This document shows positions 1 to 7,828 of a DNA stretch of 38,164 nt, piece by piece. This DNA is from Ignavibacteria bacterium (GTDB lineage: Bacteria; Bacteroidota; Ignavibacteria; Kapaibacteriales; UBA2268): contig JAOADV010000018.1 of the NCBI GenBank assembly GCA_026417135.1, positions 1 to 38,164 on the forward strand, in the 5' to 3' direction. Position 1 is the stretch's first letter, and every line of letters starts with the position of its first letter. The notes below the pieces were generated by a model. The model ran no database searches, was not told the origin of the DNA, and was given only the letters and a program-made list of their open reading frames with translations. A program made the translations under genes and the position numbers.

Positions 1-529
1 GGTCTGGGTCGAGAAATGGTGGATTATAGAGCGTCCCACCACCAACCATTATATTGTTCAGTGAATCGATTATCTCTTGTTTATTATCTGTGAATTTGCA
101 ACGAAGATAAGCAAAATTTCCAAAAGAAATCAAAGCAACTTTTGTCCCCGTTCGGAAATTAATCGTATTGACGAATGCATTTACCCCAATCTTAACCCAG
201 CTCCAACGAGTTTCTTTAGCTTCGTTTTCCAAAAGCATAGAGCTACTTTGGTCGACTATGAGGATAATACTAACAGCAGGCTCGACATTAGTGTCCCTAC
301 AATGGACATTTAACGTAGGGTTCATACTCCTGCCACGCTCGAATACCTCAAAATCCGCAGGGACTAAGTTTTTATAACTTTGTCCAGTTGCATCGAGAGC
401 TACAAATGAACAACGAATAAGTGGAAACTGCTCTGTATTTACTTCTGATATAGAAAAAACAGCTTCCGAAGCAAATGTAATTTCTAACTTAAATAGTAGA
501 AGAATAGTAATAAAAAGGAGCCGTTTCAT
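1..529 (-). CDS. VWA-domain secreted protein, 3' part missing
   Basis: The gene runs off the left edge; about 176 codons are visible. The start is an ATG whose complement is at 527-529. It is followed by a lysine/arginine-poor hydrophobic stretch (MKRLLFITILLLF) ending near FASEA, which looks like a signal peptide. A short beta-rich segment follows (phrases DATGQSYKNLVPADFEVFE), typical of the region before the VWA fold in VWFA-related bacterial proteins. The VWA domain then begins with the metal-site (MIDAS) motif DQSSSM, and a downstream GGGTLYNP could supply the MIDAS threonine. Family knowledge says such domains bind protein ligands through a divalent metal; the partner is unknown. It lies 12 nt after the LD-carboxypeptidase gene and is probably co-transcribed with it. 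No clear Shine-Dalgarno is seen. Confidence 0.8.
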   Translation of the reverse strand, partial: MKRLLFITILLLFKLEITFASEAVFSISEVNTEQFPLIRCSFVALDATGQSYKNLVPADFEVFERGRSMNPTLNVHCRDTNVEPAVSIILIVDQSSSMLLENEAKETRWSWVKIGVNAFVNTINFRTGTKVALISFGNFAYLRCKFTDNKQEIIDSLNNIMVGGGTLYNPPFLDPD

Positions 530-541
530 TTTACAACCCAT

Positions 542-1609
542 TTATTTTTTTAACATATTTTCATTTTTGGAAACATCCCAATGCAAATATAATAAAAATT
601 CGTTATTGGTCGCATCAATTTTTGCATATAAACCTAATGGAAAACTAAAAAATTTAGCTGAATGGCCAAATGGAAAATTCAAGACCACTGGGAAATTTGA
701 ATCCTTGAAATTTTTTTCAAAAATCTCTCGGAGTGTGAAAGAATAGTCGGGATAAAAATTTCTACGAGAATCGAGTTTCCCGAAATTGCCCAAAATCAGC
801 CCTTTGCAATCAGCAAATTTACCAGCAAGTTGCAACTGTTTCAGCATTCTATCAACTTTATACGGATGCTCAGAAATTTCTTCGAGAAATATTATATGAC
901 CTGTCGTATTGAAATCATAAGGTGTCCCAAGCAAAGAAACTAAACTTGTAAGATTACCCCCTACCAATCTACCTATTGATTGCCCTCCGACAAGAAAATC
1001 TTTCGCAGGTATCTTATACGACAAGACCCCTTCAAAATCATCATTATGGAAAAGGATATTTTGTAAAATTTCTTTCGTAAAATTATCTAATGGAAAATTT
1101 CCAGTGGGTCCGTGGAAAGTAACAAGTTTCGACTTTGAATAAATAGCGTTTAAAAGTACAGTAACATCCGAGAAGCCAAGAAATATTTTGGGATTACTCG
1201 AAATAAGTTCATAATCAATCAAATTAAGAATTCGAATCGAACCATAACCACCGCGGGCAGCGATAATTGCATTTATCGTGTTATCGGCAAAAAAGGAGTT
1301 CAGTTCCTTTGCACGAAAATTGTCGTCGTTCGAAAGAAAACGAAATCTTTTATCCCTTTTTGTTATTGTTTCCCCATAAATAACCTTGCACCCTCGTTTG
1401 ATAAAAAAATTCGCCATATTATGTATTTCCCAAGCATTGCTTGGGCTTGCAGGTGCAACAAAAGCAACTGTATCGCCTTTGCGTAATTTTGGAGGCAAAA
1501 TAATCCCATCTGTATCAATAACAGCATTATTACAAAGGCTTCGTTGTTCGACAAGCCAAACAGATGCAGTAGCAAGCAAAATACTTTCTACAAATGCTCT
1601 TCTATCCAT
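542..1609 (-). CDS. S66-family LD-carboxypeptidase (muramoyltetrapeptide carboxypeptidase)
   Basis: A 355-residue protein of the serine peptidase S66 family. Family members cleave the L,D bond that releases the terminal D-Ala from cytoplasmic murein tetrapeptides during peptidoglycan recycling. The N domain begins at about residue 40 (LRKGDTVAFVAPASP). It carries the ARGGYG loop and the nucleophile motif GFSDVT with the expected serine. The C domain has the catalytic Glu region (LEEISEHPYKVDRML) and the His region (FPFGHSAKFFSFPLG), so the Ser-Glu-His triad appears intact. The N-terminus MDRRAFVESILLATASVWL is a twin-arginine-like, hydrophobic leader that many cytoplasmic LdcA proteins lack, so an exported version is possible. 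It is the first gene of a two-gene minus-strand unit with the VWA gene. A microcin C resistance (MccF-like) role is an alternative within this family. Confidence 0.88.
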   Translation of the reverse strand: MDRRAFVESILLATASVWLVEQRSLCNNAVIDTDGIILPPKLRKGDTVAFVAPASPSNAWEIHNMANFFIKRGCKVIYGETITKRDKRFRFLSNDDNFRAKELNSFFADNTINAIIAARGGYGSIRILNLIDYELISSNPKIFLGFSDVTVLLNAIYSKSKLVTFHGPTGNFPLDNFTKEILQNILFHNDDFEGVLSYKIPAKDFLVGGQSIGRLVGGNLTSLVSLLGTPYDFNTTGHIIFLEEISEHPYKVDRMLKQLQLAGKFADCKGLILGNFGKLDSRRNFYPDYSFTLREIFEKNFKDSNFPVVLNFPFGHSAKFFSFPLGLYAKIDATNNEFLLYLHWDVSKNENMLKK

Positions 1610-1654
1610 ACGAACTTACCAATCTTAATTCAAAACAAAATTCGAGCCAAAAAG

Positions 1655-1683
1655 TTACAATAAACGATTTTTTCGTAATTTTG
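1655..1683 (+). promoter_or_regulatory. Promoter of tRNA-Ser, Bacteroidota type
   Basis: TTA at 1655-1657, an 18-nt spacer, then TAATTTTG at 1676-1683. This exactly fits the -7 consensus TAnnTTTG of the Bacteroidota primary sigma factor. The box ends 7 nt before the first base of the mature tRNA, the right distance for transcription to begin at or just before the tRNA. Confidence 0.6.
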
Positions 1684-1690
1684 TATCGAC

Positions 1691-1780
1691 GGAAAGGTGC
1701 AGGAGTGGCTGAACTGGCACGACTGGAAATCGTGTGTACGGTCACAAGCCGTACCGAGGGTTCGAATCCCTCCCTTTCCG
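1691..1780 (+). tRNA. tRNA-Ser (anticodon GGA)
   Basis: The acceptor stem GGAAAGG (1691-1697) pairs with CCTTTCC (1773-1779), with discriminator G at 1780. The anticodon stem CACGA/TCGTG encloses loop CTGGAAA, giving anticodon GGA, which reads UCC/UCU. A long variable arm with a GTACGG/CCGTAC stem follows, as expected for the class II tRNA-Ser. The T arm GGGTTCGAATCCC is canonical. CCA is not fully encoded (only CA follows). Confidence 0.96.
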
Positions 1781-1924
1781 CAAAGTTTAACATAAATTCT
1801 ATAATCCCCACATTTTTGTTCTATTCGTTTTATTAAAATCGTAACAATCAAAATATATTCTTGAATTTAAGAGAGGCAAGGAAAAAGCAAAGATTAATTT
1901 TTAGTTATAAAATGGAAAATTTTG

Positions 1925-1998
1925 TCGGCGCGGCCAGATTTGAACTGGCGACCCCTACTACCCCAAAGTAGTGCGCTACCAGGCTGCGCTACGCGCCG
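1925..1998 (-). tRNA. tRNA-Pro (anticodon GGG)
   Basis: On the minus strand the acceptor CGGCGCG pairs with CGCGCCG, with discriminator A. The anticodon stem CTACT/AGTAG encloses loop TTGGGGT, giving anticodon GGG, which reads CCC/CCU. The D arm (GCGC...GCGC) and T arm (GCCAG-TTCAAAT-CTGGC) are complete. It is 74 nt long and transcribed away from the tRNA-Ser gene's downstream genes; CCA is not encoded in full. Confidence 0.96.
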
Positions 1999-2005
1999 TT
2001 GTATA

Positions 2006-2035
2006 CGAAATTATAAAAACTTAGGGAAATAACAA
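2006..2035 (-). promoter_or_regulatory. Putative promoter of tRNA-Pro
   Basis: On the minus strand, TTG (complement of 2033-2035), a 19-nt spacer, and TAATTTCG (complement of 2006-2013) match the Bacteroidota layout TTG-N17-23-TAnnTTTG with one mismatch. The -7 box ends 7 nt before the tRNA 5' end, the same geometry as at the tRNA-Ser promoter. Confidence 0.5.
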
Positions 2036-2097
2036 ACCCCACAAAAAACTGTTTTAGAATATACAACACGCAAGTAAATATTAAATCATAAAATATT

Positions 2098-2105
2098 TAA
2101 TTTTG
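2098..2105 (+). promoter_or_regulatory. -7 promoter element upstream of yebC-ruvC
   Basis: TAATTTTG at 2098-2105 fits TAnnTTTG exactly and lies 33 nt before the yebC ATG. No TTG/TTA was found at the usual upstream spacing, so only the -7 part is supported. Confidence 0.4.
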
Positions 2106-2138
2106 CATTATTAGTATTCAACAAATATTCAAAAAAAG

Positions 2139-2900
2139 ATGTCGGGACATAGTAAATGGGCTAATATTAAACACAAAAAGGCAGCAAAAGATGCTCGTCG
2201 TGGTAAGCTTTTCACAAAATTAGCAAAGGAAATAACAATTTCTGCTCGCGAAGGAGGCGGCGACCCCGAGGCAAATCCTCGACTCCGACTTGCTATACAA
2301 AACGCTAGGGCTATGAATATGCCTATGGAAAACATAAAACGCGCTATACAACGAGGAACAGGGGAAATTCAAGGTGAAAACTACGAAGAAGTTATCTACG
2401 AGGGCTATGCTCCGTTGGGAGTTGCTGTCGTAATCGAAGCCGTAACAGATAATCGAAATAGAACCTTTCCTCTCATCCGTTCCGAAGTAAACAAACTCGG
2501 CGGCAGTATAGGCGAACCTGGTTCAGTTATGTGGAACTTCGAGCGTAAATCAGTTATATATATCGACCCAGAGGGTAGGTCCGAGGAAGAAATGTTAGAA
2601 CACATTGTCGAAACTGGGTGCGACGATATGGAATACGACGAGGAACGGACCAGAATTATCTGTCCTTTCGACGCCCTATCCTTTGTCCAAAAGTATTTCG
2701 AGGAAAAAAATTTTAAAATACTCGAAACCCGATACGAGTATATTCCCAAAAACATAATTACAATTGAGAAAATCGAAGAGGCAAAGAAAATTGTTAAATT
2801 TTTCGATACACTCGAAGAAATCGACGATGTTCAAAATGTTTATGGAAACTACGAATTTACCGACGAAATTCTCAAAATCTTGGAAAAGGAGCAAAACTAG
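2139..2900 (+). CDS. yebC: YebC/PmpR family protein
   Basis: A 253-residue protein opening with the family signature MSGHSKWANIKHKK. The RRGKLFTKLAKEI and EGGGDPEANPRLR segments that follow are equally diagnostic. Three-domain proteins of this family were long described as transcriptional regulators. More recent work on YebC assigns a role in relieving ribosome stalling during translation of proline-rich or difficult motifs, so a translational role is at least as likely as DNA binding. Length is near the usual 240-250, with a slightly long acidic and lysine-rich C-terminus. The ATG sits after AAAAAAAG with no strong Shine-Dalgarno. It overlaps the ruvC start by one base, the classic yebC-ruvC pairing. 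Confidence 0.95.
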   Translation: MSGHSKWANIKHKKAAKDARRGKLFTKLAKEITISAREGGGDPEANPRLRLAIQNARAMNMPMENIKRAIQRGTGEIQGENYEEVIYEGYAPLGVAVVIEAVTDNRNRTFPLIRSEVNKLGGSIGEPGSVMWNFERKSVIYIDPEGRSEEEMLEHIVETGCDDMEYDEERTRIICPFDALSFVQKYFEEKNFKILETRYEYIPKNIITIEKIEEAKKIVKFFDTLEEIDDVQNVYGNYEFTDEILKILEKEQN

Positions 2901-3469
2901 TGTATGTTATTGGTATAGACCCAGGCTCGGTTCGATGTGGCTTTGCAGTGCTTAAAAATGAACTTTTTAACGGAAAACTTATAGTGGTCGATTTAGGCTT
3001 AGTTAAACCAAATGCAAAGGTGTTTGACTTTCTTAATAGAATTAAAATCTTATACGACAAGTTTTCCGAGGTGTTCGAATATTATCGAATCGAAGAAACT
3101 GCTATCGAATCACAGTTTTATCACAAAAACGTGCAAACCTTGATGAAACTCACTCAAGCTAAAACCGCTATTGAATTAGTTTCTCTAAACAAAGGAATAC
3201 CAATCTACGAGTACTCTCCACGAGAAATAAAATTGTCCGTTACTGGAACAGGCGCATCTTCGAAAAACAGCGTCAAGTATATGCTCGAAAAAATTCTGAA
3301 TATTAATTTAAAAAGTGAAGCGAACGATGTTACCGATGCATTGGCAACCGCTGTTTGCCATTTAATTAAAAAAACTAATCCTCTACCACACAACAACAAA
3401 TCTTTAAGTTGGGAAGCATTTATAAAAAAACACCCAGAAAAAGTATTAGAGAGCTTTTATTCCAAATAA
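2900..3469 (+). CDS. ruvC: Holliday junction endodeoxyribonuclease RuvC
   Basis: A 189-residue nuclease that cleaves four-way junctions during recombination, acting with RuvAB (not in this window). The four acidic metal ligands expected of RuvC are visible: Asp in IGIDPGS, Glu in the IEETAIESQF segment, and the two Asp of ANDVTDALA near residue 140. The start is GTG at 2900-2902, sharing one base with the yebC stop codon, preceded by AAGGAG at about 2886-2891. The nearby ATG at 2904 is out of frame. The overlap suggests translational coupling with yebC. No terminator is obvious after the stop. Confidence 0.95.
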   Translation: MYVIGIDPGSVRCGFAVLKNELFNGKLIVVDLGLVKPNAKVFDFLNRIKILYDKFSEVFEYYRIEETAIESQFYHKNVQTLMKLTQAKTAIELVSLNKGIPIYEYSPREIKLSVTGTGASSKNSVKYMLEKILNINLKSEANDVTDALATAVCHLIKKTNPLPHNNKSLSWEAFIKKHPEKVLESFYSK

Positions 3470-3683
3470 ATCTAAAATATATAGTGTCATATCAAAAGAA
3501 TTCGGAAAATTTTAAGAAAAGTATTCTTTAAAAACAAAATTATACACAAAATAAAAATTTGATTTACATTAATTAACCCACACTTTTATTGAAAATATTT
3601 TTATTATTCACGAAAGGCAAAAATCTTGCTGTTTTACCATCTTAAGGTTTTTACTTTTTAAAATCAAAGCAATCTCGTTTCGA

Positions 3684-3711
3684 TTATTCAACAAGTTTTT
3701 TTGTAAATTTG
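3684..3711 (+). promoter_or_regulatory. Promoter of the nuoGHI unit
   Basis: TTA at 3684-3686, a 17-nt spacer, and TAAATTTG at 3704-3711, an exact TAnnTTTG match. Transcription would start near 3718-3720. This argues that the in-frame TTG at 3717 is not the start codon and that the ATG at 3738 is. The 270-nt gap between ruvC and nuoG otherwise shows only AT-rich sequence. Confidence 0.55.
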
Positions 3712-3737
3712 CCATTTTGTTTTTGTTTAGGTATTTT

Positions 3738-5504
3738 ATGCCAATCTTATACATCGACGGAAGGGAATACGAGGCAAGGAAAGGTCAGACAATTATCGAA
3801 GTTGCTTTTGAAAACGGAATAAACATTCCTCATTTTTGCTGGCATCCAGAACTTTCGGTAGCGGGAAACTGCCGTATGTGTCTTGTAGAAGTAGGATTAG
3901 TAAAACGGCTTGCCGACGGCTCGATACAATTCGACGACAACAAAAAACCGATTGTTAATTACTTCCCAAAACTACAAATTGCTTGTGCCACCGAGGCTGT
4001 CGATGGAATGTTTGTTCGTACAAATTCTCCACGAGTCGTAAAAGCCCAAGAATCGGTTATGGAATTCTTATTAATCAACCATCCTTTGGATTGCCCTATA
4101 TGCGACGAAGCTGGGCAATGTAAACTTCAAGAGTATGCTTTCAAACACTCTACTGGGTTTAGTAGATTCGACGAACAAAAGGTCCACAAACCTAAACGTG
4201 TTATATGGGGTCCGAACATAATCTTCGATGCAGAAAGGTGTATTTCTTGTTCACGATGTATTAGGTTTGCTAAAGAGATAGCAAAACAAGATGTATTGAC
4301 ATTTGTCCAACGAGGGGACCACGTTACTATTCAACTTCACGAAGGAACACAATTCGACAGCCCATATTCAATGAACGTAATTGATATTTGTCCAGTCGGT
4401 GCTTTAACAAGCAGAGACTTCCGCTTCAAATCCAGAGTTTGGGATATGAGCTTCAACGACTCCATTTGTGAAGGTTGTGCAAGAGGATGCAATATCAAAA
4501 TTGGGGTTCGCAACAACGAAATTCTTAGAGTTGAACCAAGAACTAACCCTTATGTCAACCGTTTCTGGATGTGTGATTATGGTCGACTTCATTACCAATA
4601 TGTAAACAACAACAGAGTAATCCATCCATACTCTCGTGTAGAAAATAAGTTAGAAAAAATAAGTTTGACAGATGCTATCGAATTAGCTTTTCAGCGATTG
4701 CGAGCCTTTCATCCATCGGAAATAATGTTCATTGGTTCAGCAAAAACCACAAACGAAAACAATTACCTTTTGGTCAAACTCGCCACCGAAGTATTTAATA
4801 CTCAAAACATTGACTTATTCGAGCACTACGACGAAAAGTTCGGAGACGATTTCCTTCGATGTTCCGACAAAACTCCAAATCTTCGTGGAGCTCGGCTCGT
4901 TGGTGTTTATCCTTCTGAAACGAGCATCTCGGTGAATAAATTGCCCGAAGCAATTAAATCGGGGAAAATAAAAGCTTTATACATTATAGAAGACGATTTC
5001 ACTGAATTTCCTGAAATATACGAGCTTTTAGATGAATTGGACTTAATTATAACCCATCAATACAATTTCAATCTACTTACAGAAAATGCCGATATAATCT
5101 TCCCAGTTACAACATTTGCCGAAATGGAAGGTACGTTTGTAAATATCGATAATCGCGTTCAGCACTTTGCCCCGGCACTTGTTACCAAAAACAATCTTCG
5201 CTATATGGGAATGAAAATGAGTCGACTCGACAAATTCGGAGCTCACAACGATAGATGGACAAAATTCGAGCTTAGAGATATTCATCCATCGTGGTACGTA
5301 TTTAAGTTGCTGGCTAACCGATTTGGTTCGAATTGGAATTATAGAAAAGCCGAAGAAGTCTTTATGGATATATCTATGAATATCGAAGGATTCAATGGAA
5401 TGACCTATAAGCTTCTTGATGAATATTATGGAATTATTCTGGGTCGGGCACAAAATCCAGAGCCAAAAGTCCCAATATATGAATCACACTATATGAAACC
5501 ATAA
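3738..5504 (+). CDS. nuoG: NADH-quinone oxidoreductase subunit G, short form
   Basis: A 588-residue iron-sulfur subunit of the peripheral arm of respiratory complex I. In order: a ferredoxin-like 2Fe-2S domain (IPHFCWHPELSVAGNCRMC, then a fourth Cys in ACATEA); the His/Cys cluster region (HPLDCPICDEAGQC); and a cluster ligand set CISCSRC...ICPVGA. Last comes a molybdopterin-type 4Fe-4S segment (CEGCARGC ... WMCDYGR). The remaining 300 residues are a reduced molybdopterin-like domain, still recognisable by NADIIFPVTTFAEMEG and the adjacent VNIDNRVQ. Many NuoG proteins are 700-900 residues, so the C-terminal part is clearly shortened. ATG 3738 was chosen because the upstream TTG lies within the promoter-proximal region. 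nuoH follows after 15 nt. Confidence 0.92.
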   Translation: MPILYIDGREYEARKGQTIIEVAFENGINIPHFCWHPELSVAGNCRMCLVEVGLVKRLADGSIQFDDNKKPIVNYFPKLQIACATEAVDGMFVRTNSPRVVKAQESVMEFLLINHPLDCPICDEAGQCKLQEYAFKHSTGFSRFDEQKVHKPKRVIWGPNIIFDAERCISCSRCIRFAKEIAKQDVLTFVQRGDHVTIQLHEGTQFDSPYSMNVIDICPVGALTSRDFRFKSRVWDMSFNDSICEGCARGCNIKIGVRNNEILRVEPRTNPYVNRFWMCDYGRLHYQYVNNNRVIHPYSRVENKLEKISLTDAIELAFQRLRAFHPSEIMFIGSAKTTNENNYLLVKLATEVFNTQNIDLFEHYDEKFGDDFLRCSDKTPNLRGARLVGVYPSETSISVNKLPEAIKSGKIKALYIIEDDFTEFPEIYELLDELDLIITHQYNFNLLTENADIIFPVTTFAEMEGTFVNIDNRVQHFAPALVTKNNLRYMGMKMSRLDKFGAHNDRWTKFELRDIHPSWYVFKLLANRFGSNWNYRKAEEVFMDISMNIEGFNGMTYKLLDEYYGIILGRAQNPEPKVPIYESHYMKP

Positions 5505-5519
5505 AACTAAGGTATAGAA

Positions 5520-6572
5520 ATGAGCCAATTGCTCCCAATAATAATCGAATTTTCAATTAAGGCACTGATTATTCTAACGATGGTAATGCTAATTGCAGCA
5601 GCTTTTGGAGTCTATTTGGAACGAAAGGTTTCTGCTTGGATACAAAACCGAATAGGACCAAATCGTGTTGGTCCGTTTGGGCTACTACAACCATTTGCCG
5701 ATGTAATTAAACTATTTCTTAAGGAAGACATAATTCCGTTCGCAGCCGACAAGTTTTTTCACCGAATTGCCCCAATAATTTCTCTCGGGGTAGCTTTTTC
5801 CGTTTACGCTGTAATTCCCTTCGCCGAACCTTTTTACTTCGGTAACCAAAAAATTTACTTTTCCATAACTTCACCAGATGTAAACATCGGCATTCTCTTC
5901 ATACTCGCAATGACTTCAATTGGAGTTTATGGTATTACTTTCGCTGGCTGGTCTTCGAACAACAAGTATTCACTTCTCGGAGGGTTACGTTCTTCGGCGC
6001 AAATGATTTCCTACGAATTATCTATGGGAGTTTCTGTTGTTGGAGTAATCATTATTGCTGGGTCGTTATCGTTGCAAGAAATTGTAGAAAAGCAAGCTAA
6101 CTGGAATTGGAACATACTATATCAACCGCTTGGATTTATAATTTTCCTTGTTTCAGCTTTTGCGGAAACAAATCGCTCGCCATTCGACCTCCCCGAAACA
6201 GAAACCGAGCTTGTCGGAGGGTATAACACCGAGTATTCTGGGATGAAATTCGGAATGTTTTTCCTTGCCGAATATGCTAATATGTTTACCTCATCGATGT
6301 TAATTGTTTTGCTTTACTTCGGGGGCTGGAATTTACCTTTTTCGCTGGAATTCTTAGGATTAAAATCTGGAACATTTTGGCTTTCCTTTGCTCAATTTTG
6401 TGTTTTGCTTGCAAAAACAATGATATTCGTTTTCATTTTCATTTGGGTTCGTTGGTCAATTCCTCGATTTCGTTACGACCAACTTATGTACCTCGGATGG
6501 AAAGTTTTGCTACCATTAGGTTTACTAAACTTAATTATAACTTCTTTCGTTGTTTACTTTTTAAAACCATAA
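5520..6572 (+). CDS. nuoH: NADH-quinone oxidoreductase subunit H
   Basis: A 350-residue, multi-pass membrane subunit that sits at the junction of the peripheral and membrane arms of complex I and helps form the quinone site. Diagnostic blocks are present: ERKVSAWIQNRIGPNRVGP, GLLQPFADVIKLFLKED, and the acidic loop ETNRSPFDLPETETELVGG followed by YNTEYSGMKFGMFFLAEY. Around eight hydrophobic helices can be traced, consistent with the family. It lies 15 nt after nuoG and 9 nt before nuoI, so the three genes form one unit. No unusual residues were noticed. Confidence 0.96.
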   Translation: MSQLLPIIIEFSIKALIILTMVMLIAAAFGVYLERKVSAWIQNRIGPNRVGPFGLLQPFADVIKLFLKEDIIPFAADKFFHRIAPIISLGVAFSVYAVIPFAEPFYFGNQKIYFSITSPDVNIGILFILAMTSIGVYGITFAGWSSNNKYSLLGGLRSSAQMISYELSMGVSVVGVIIIAGSLSLQEIVEKQANWNWNILYQPLGFIIFLVSAFAETNRSPFDLPETETELVGGYNTEYSGMKFGMFFLAEYANMFTSSMLIVLLYFGGWNLPFSLEFLGLKSGTFWLSFAQFCVLLAKTMIFVFIFIWVRWSIPRFRYDQLMYLGWKVLLPLGLLNLIITSFVVYFLKP

Positions 6573-6581
6573 GGAAAATCT

Positions 6582-7079
6582 ATGAATAGAATAAATAATA
6601 CAGAACACGAAAGACTCACATTTTGGGAAAAACTTTACCTACCAGAAATTGCCAAAGGTATGGGAATCACCTTTAGGCAGCTTTTCAAACCCAAATTCAC
6701 TCGGCAATATCCCGAAGAACGATGGGAACCAACTGGCTCCTATCGTGGTCGACCAGTACTTGTGCTCGACGAAGATGGGGAACGATGCGTAGCTTGTGGA
6801 TTATGTTCCCGAGTTTGTCCAGCGCTTGCTATCGAAGTTCAAGCGGGGGAAACCGAACGCGAAAAAGAACGATATCCAGTCAAATTCGAAATTAATATGC
6901 TCCGATGTATATTTTGTGGCTTCTGCGAAGAAGTTTGCCCAGAAGAAGCAATTGTTATGAGTAAAGACTATGAATTGGTCTTCACAAGCCAAGAAGATGC
7001 AATTTTGGGAAAGGATAAACTGCTTGTTCCAATTCATAAGCTCCAAGATAGACTGGAATTCTTAAGAGAATATAAATGA
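6582..7079 (+). CDS. nuoI: NADH-quinone oxidoreductase subunit I
   Basis: A 165-residue subunit carrying the two 4Fe-4S clusters (N6a/N6b) that pass electrons toward the quinone site. The two ferredoxin motifs are intact: [12 protein letters not shown] and [12 protein letters not shown], each with the reciprocal CP. The N-terminal amphipathic region ([19 protein letters not shown]) that docks on the membrane arm is also typical. It follows nuoH by 9 nt. Its stop codon overlaps a small downstream ORF by 4 nt (ATGA). The genes nuoJ to nuoN, normally next, are not here, so the complex I genes are split in this genome. Confidence 0.96.
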   Translation: MNRINNTEHERLTFWEKLYLPEIAKGMGITFRQLFKPKFTRQYPEERWEPTGSYRGRPVLVLDEDGERCVACGLCSRVCPALAIEVQAGETEREKERYPVKFEINMLRCIFCGFCEEVCPEEAIVMSKDYELVFTSQEDAILGKDKLLVPIHKLQDRLEFLREYK

Positions 7080-7255
7080 CTCGGTATAAGGAAGGCACCT
7101 TTAGAAATCAGATTTTATTTGAGATTATTCAAATCTGTAAAGTTAACGGCGGACAAGTAGCCCGTAAAACAATCAAACACGAACCAGACTATTCTTCGGT
7201 AAATAGTTATATTACCAAACTTACTGAAGGTCAGAAACAAACACTCTTTGCTTAA
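7076..7255 (+). CDS. Small unknown protein, 59 residues
   Basis: The ATG overlaps the nuoI stop in an ATGA arrangement, which suggests translational coupling. The product begins [17 protein letters not shown] and ends GQKQTLFA. It is basic, without signal peptide or membrane helix. The pattern of a first helix ([13 protein letters not shown]), a turn with GG, and a later helix ([12 protein letters not shown]) is reminiscent of a helix-turn-helix fragment, but that is weak. It could be the remnant of a longer gene. I do not recognise a family, and being coding at all is uncertain. Confidence 0.4.
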   Translation: MTRYKEGTFRNQILFEIIQICKVNGGQVARKTIKHEPDYSSVNSYITKLTEGQKQTLFA

Positions 7256-7350
7256 TTTTTATTATTATCCTCCTATTGACTAAATTTGAAATGTTAAGTG
7301 GTTACTAATTTGGGAAAAATTCTTTTTTTTCTTTTGTTTGTCTTGCTTTT

Positions 7351-7357
7351 AGGAGGG
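7351..7357 (+). promoter_or_regulatory. Ribosome binding site that sets the PEBP gene start
   Basis: AGGAGGG at 7351-7357 lies 6 nt before the ATG at 7364. It is one of the strongest Shine-Dalgarno matches in the window and supports the 7364 start over the GTG at 7298, which would add a T-rich-encoded hydrophobic leader. Confidence 0.6.
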
Positions 7358-7363
7358 CAAAAA

Positions 7364-7828
7364 ATGCAAATTAAAATTTCAAGTACTGCTTTCGAACACG
7401 AAGGCTTTATTCCCGCGAAATATACTTGCGATGGGGAAAATATTTCCCCACCTTTGAAATGGAGTAATCCCCCAGAAGGAACAAAATCATTTGTCATTAT
7501 CAACGACGACCCAGATGCCCCAGTTGGAACTTGGGTTCACTGGGTAATTTACAATATACCCCCAACTACTACAAGTCTGCCAGAAAATATTAAACCTATT
7601 CCCAAACTCCCTGATGGAACTCTTCAAGGAAAAAATAGCTGGGGTAAAATTGGCTACGGTGGTCCTTGCCCACCAAGCGGAATTCATAGGTACTTTTTCA
7701 AAATTTACGCTTTAAATACAATTTTGGAAATAGGTTCCGGGGCAACAAAAGAACAAGTTTTAAAGGCGATGCAAGGACACATCCTCGCAGAAGGGTCCTT
7801 CTTTGGCAAATACAAAAGAAAAGGCTGA
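7364..7828 (+). CDS. YbhB/YbcL-like phosphatidylethanolamine-binding family protein (PEBP)
   Basis: A 154-residue protein with the two PEBP signature regions: DDPDAP followed by WVHWVIYNIP, and GYGGPCPPSGIHRY. The early motif YTCDGENISPPLKW is also typical of bacterial YbhB-like members. The fold forms a small anion-binding pocket. In bacteria the role is unclear, with Raf-kinase-inhibitor-like naming only by homology. The chosen ATG follows a strong AGGAGGG site and gives the usual length of bacterial members (about 155-160). An in-frame GTG at 7298 would add 22 residues including LFFLLFVLLLGG, which could be read as an export signal; that version cannot be excluded. The 3' end overlaps the next gene by 26 nt. 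Confidence 0.88.
   Translation: MQIKISSTAFEHEGFIPAKYTCDGENISPPLKWSNPPEGTKSFVIINDDPDAPVGTWVHWVIYNIPPTTTSLPENIKPIPKLPDGTLQGKNSWGKIGYGGPCPPSGIHRYFFKIYALNTILEIGSGATKEQVLKAMQGHILAEGSFFGKYKRKG

Noticed and set aside
1594-1851. Short reading frames over the tRNA-Ser gene on both strands
   Set aside because: They run through a complete tRNA and its promoter, so they are not genes.
3470-3683. Hidden gene or RNA between ruvC and nuoG
   Set aside because: AT-rich sequence with no conserved frame or stable fold. Only the promoter at its end is supported.
3717-3737. TTG start for nuoG
   Set aside because: It is only 5 nt after an exact -7 promoter element, at the expected transcription start, and ATG 3738 begins the conserved protein.
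7298-7363. GTG start giving the PEBP protein a hydrophobic leader
   Set aside because: The segment comes from a T-rich run, the GTG has no Shine-Dalgarno, and a strong AGGAGGG precedes the ATG at 7364. I kept the shorter protein, while noting that export is not excluded.
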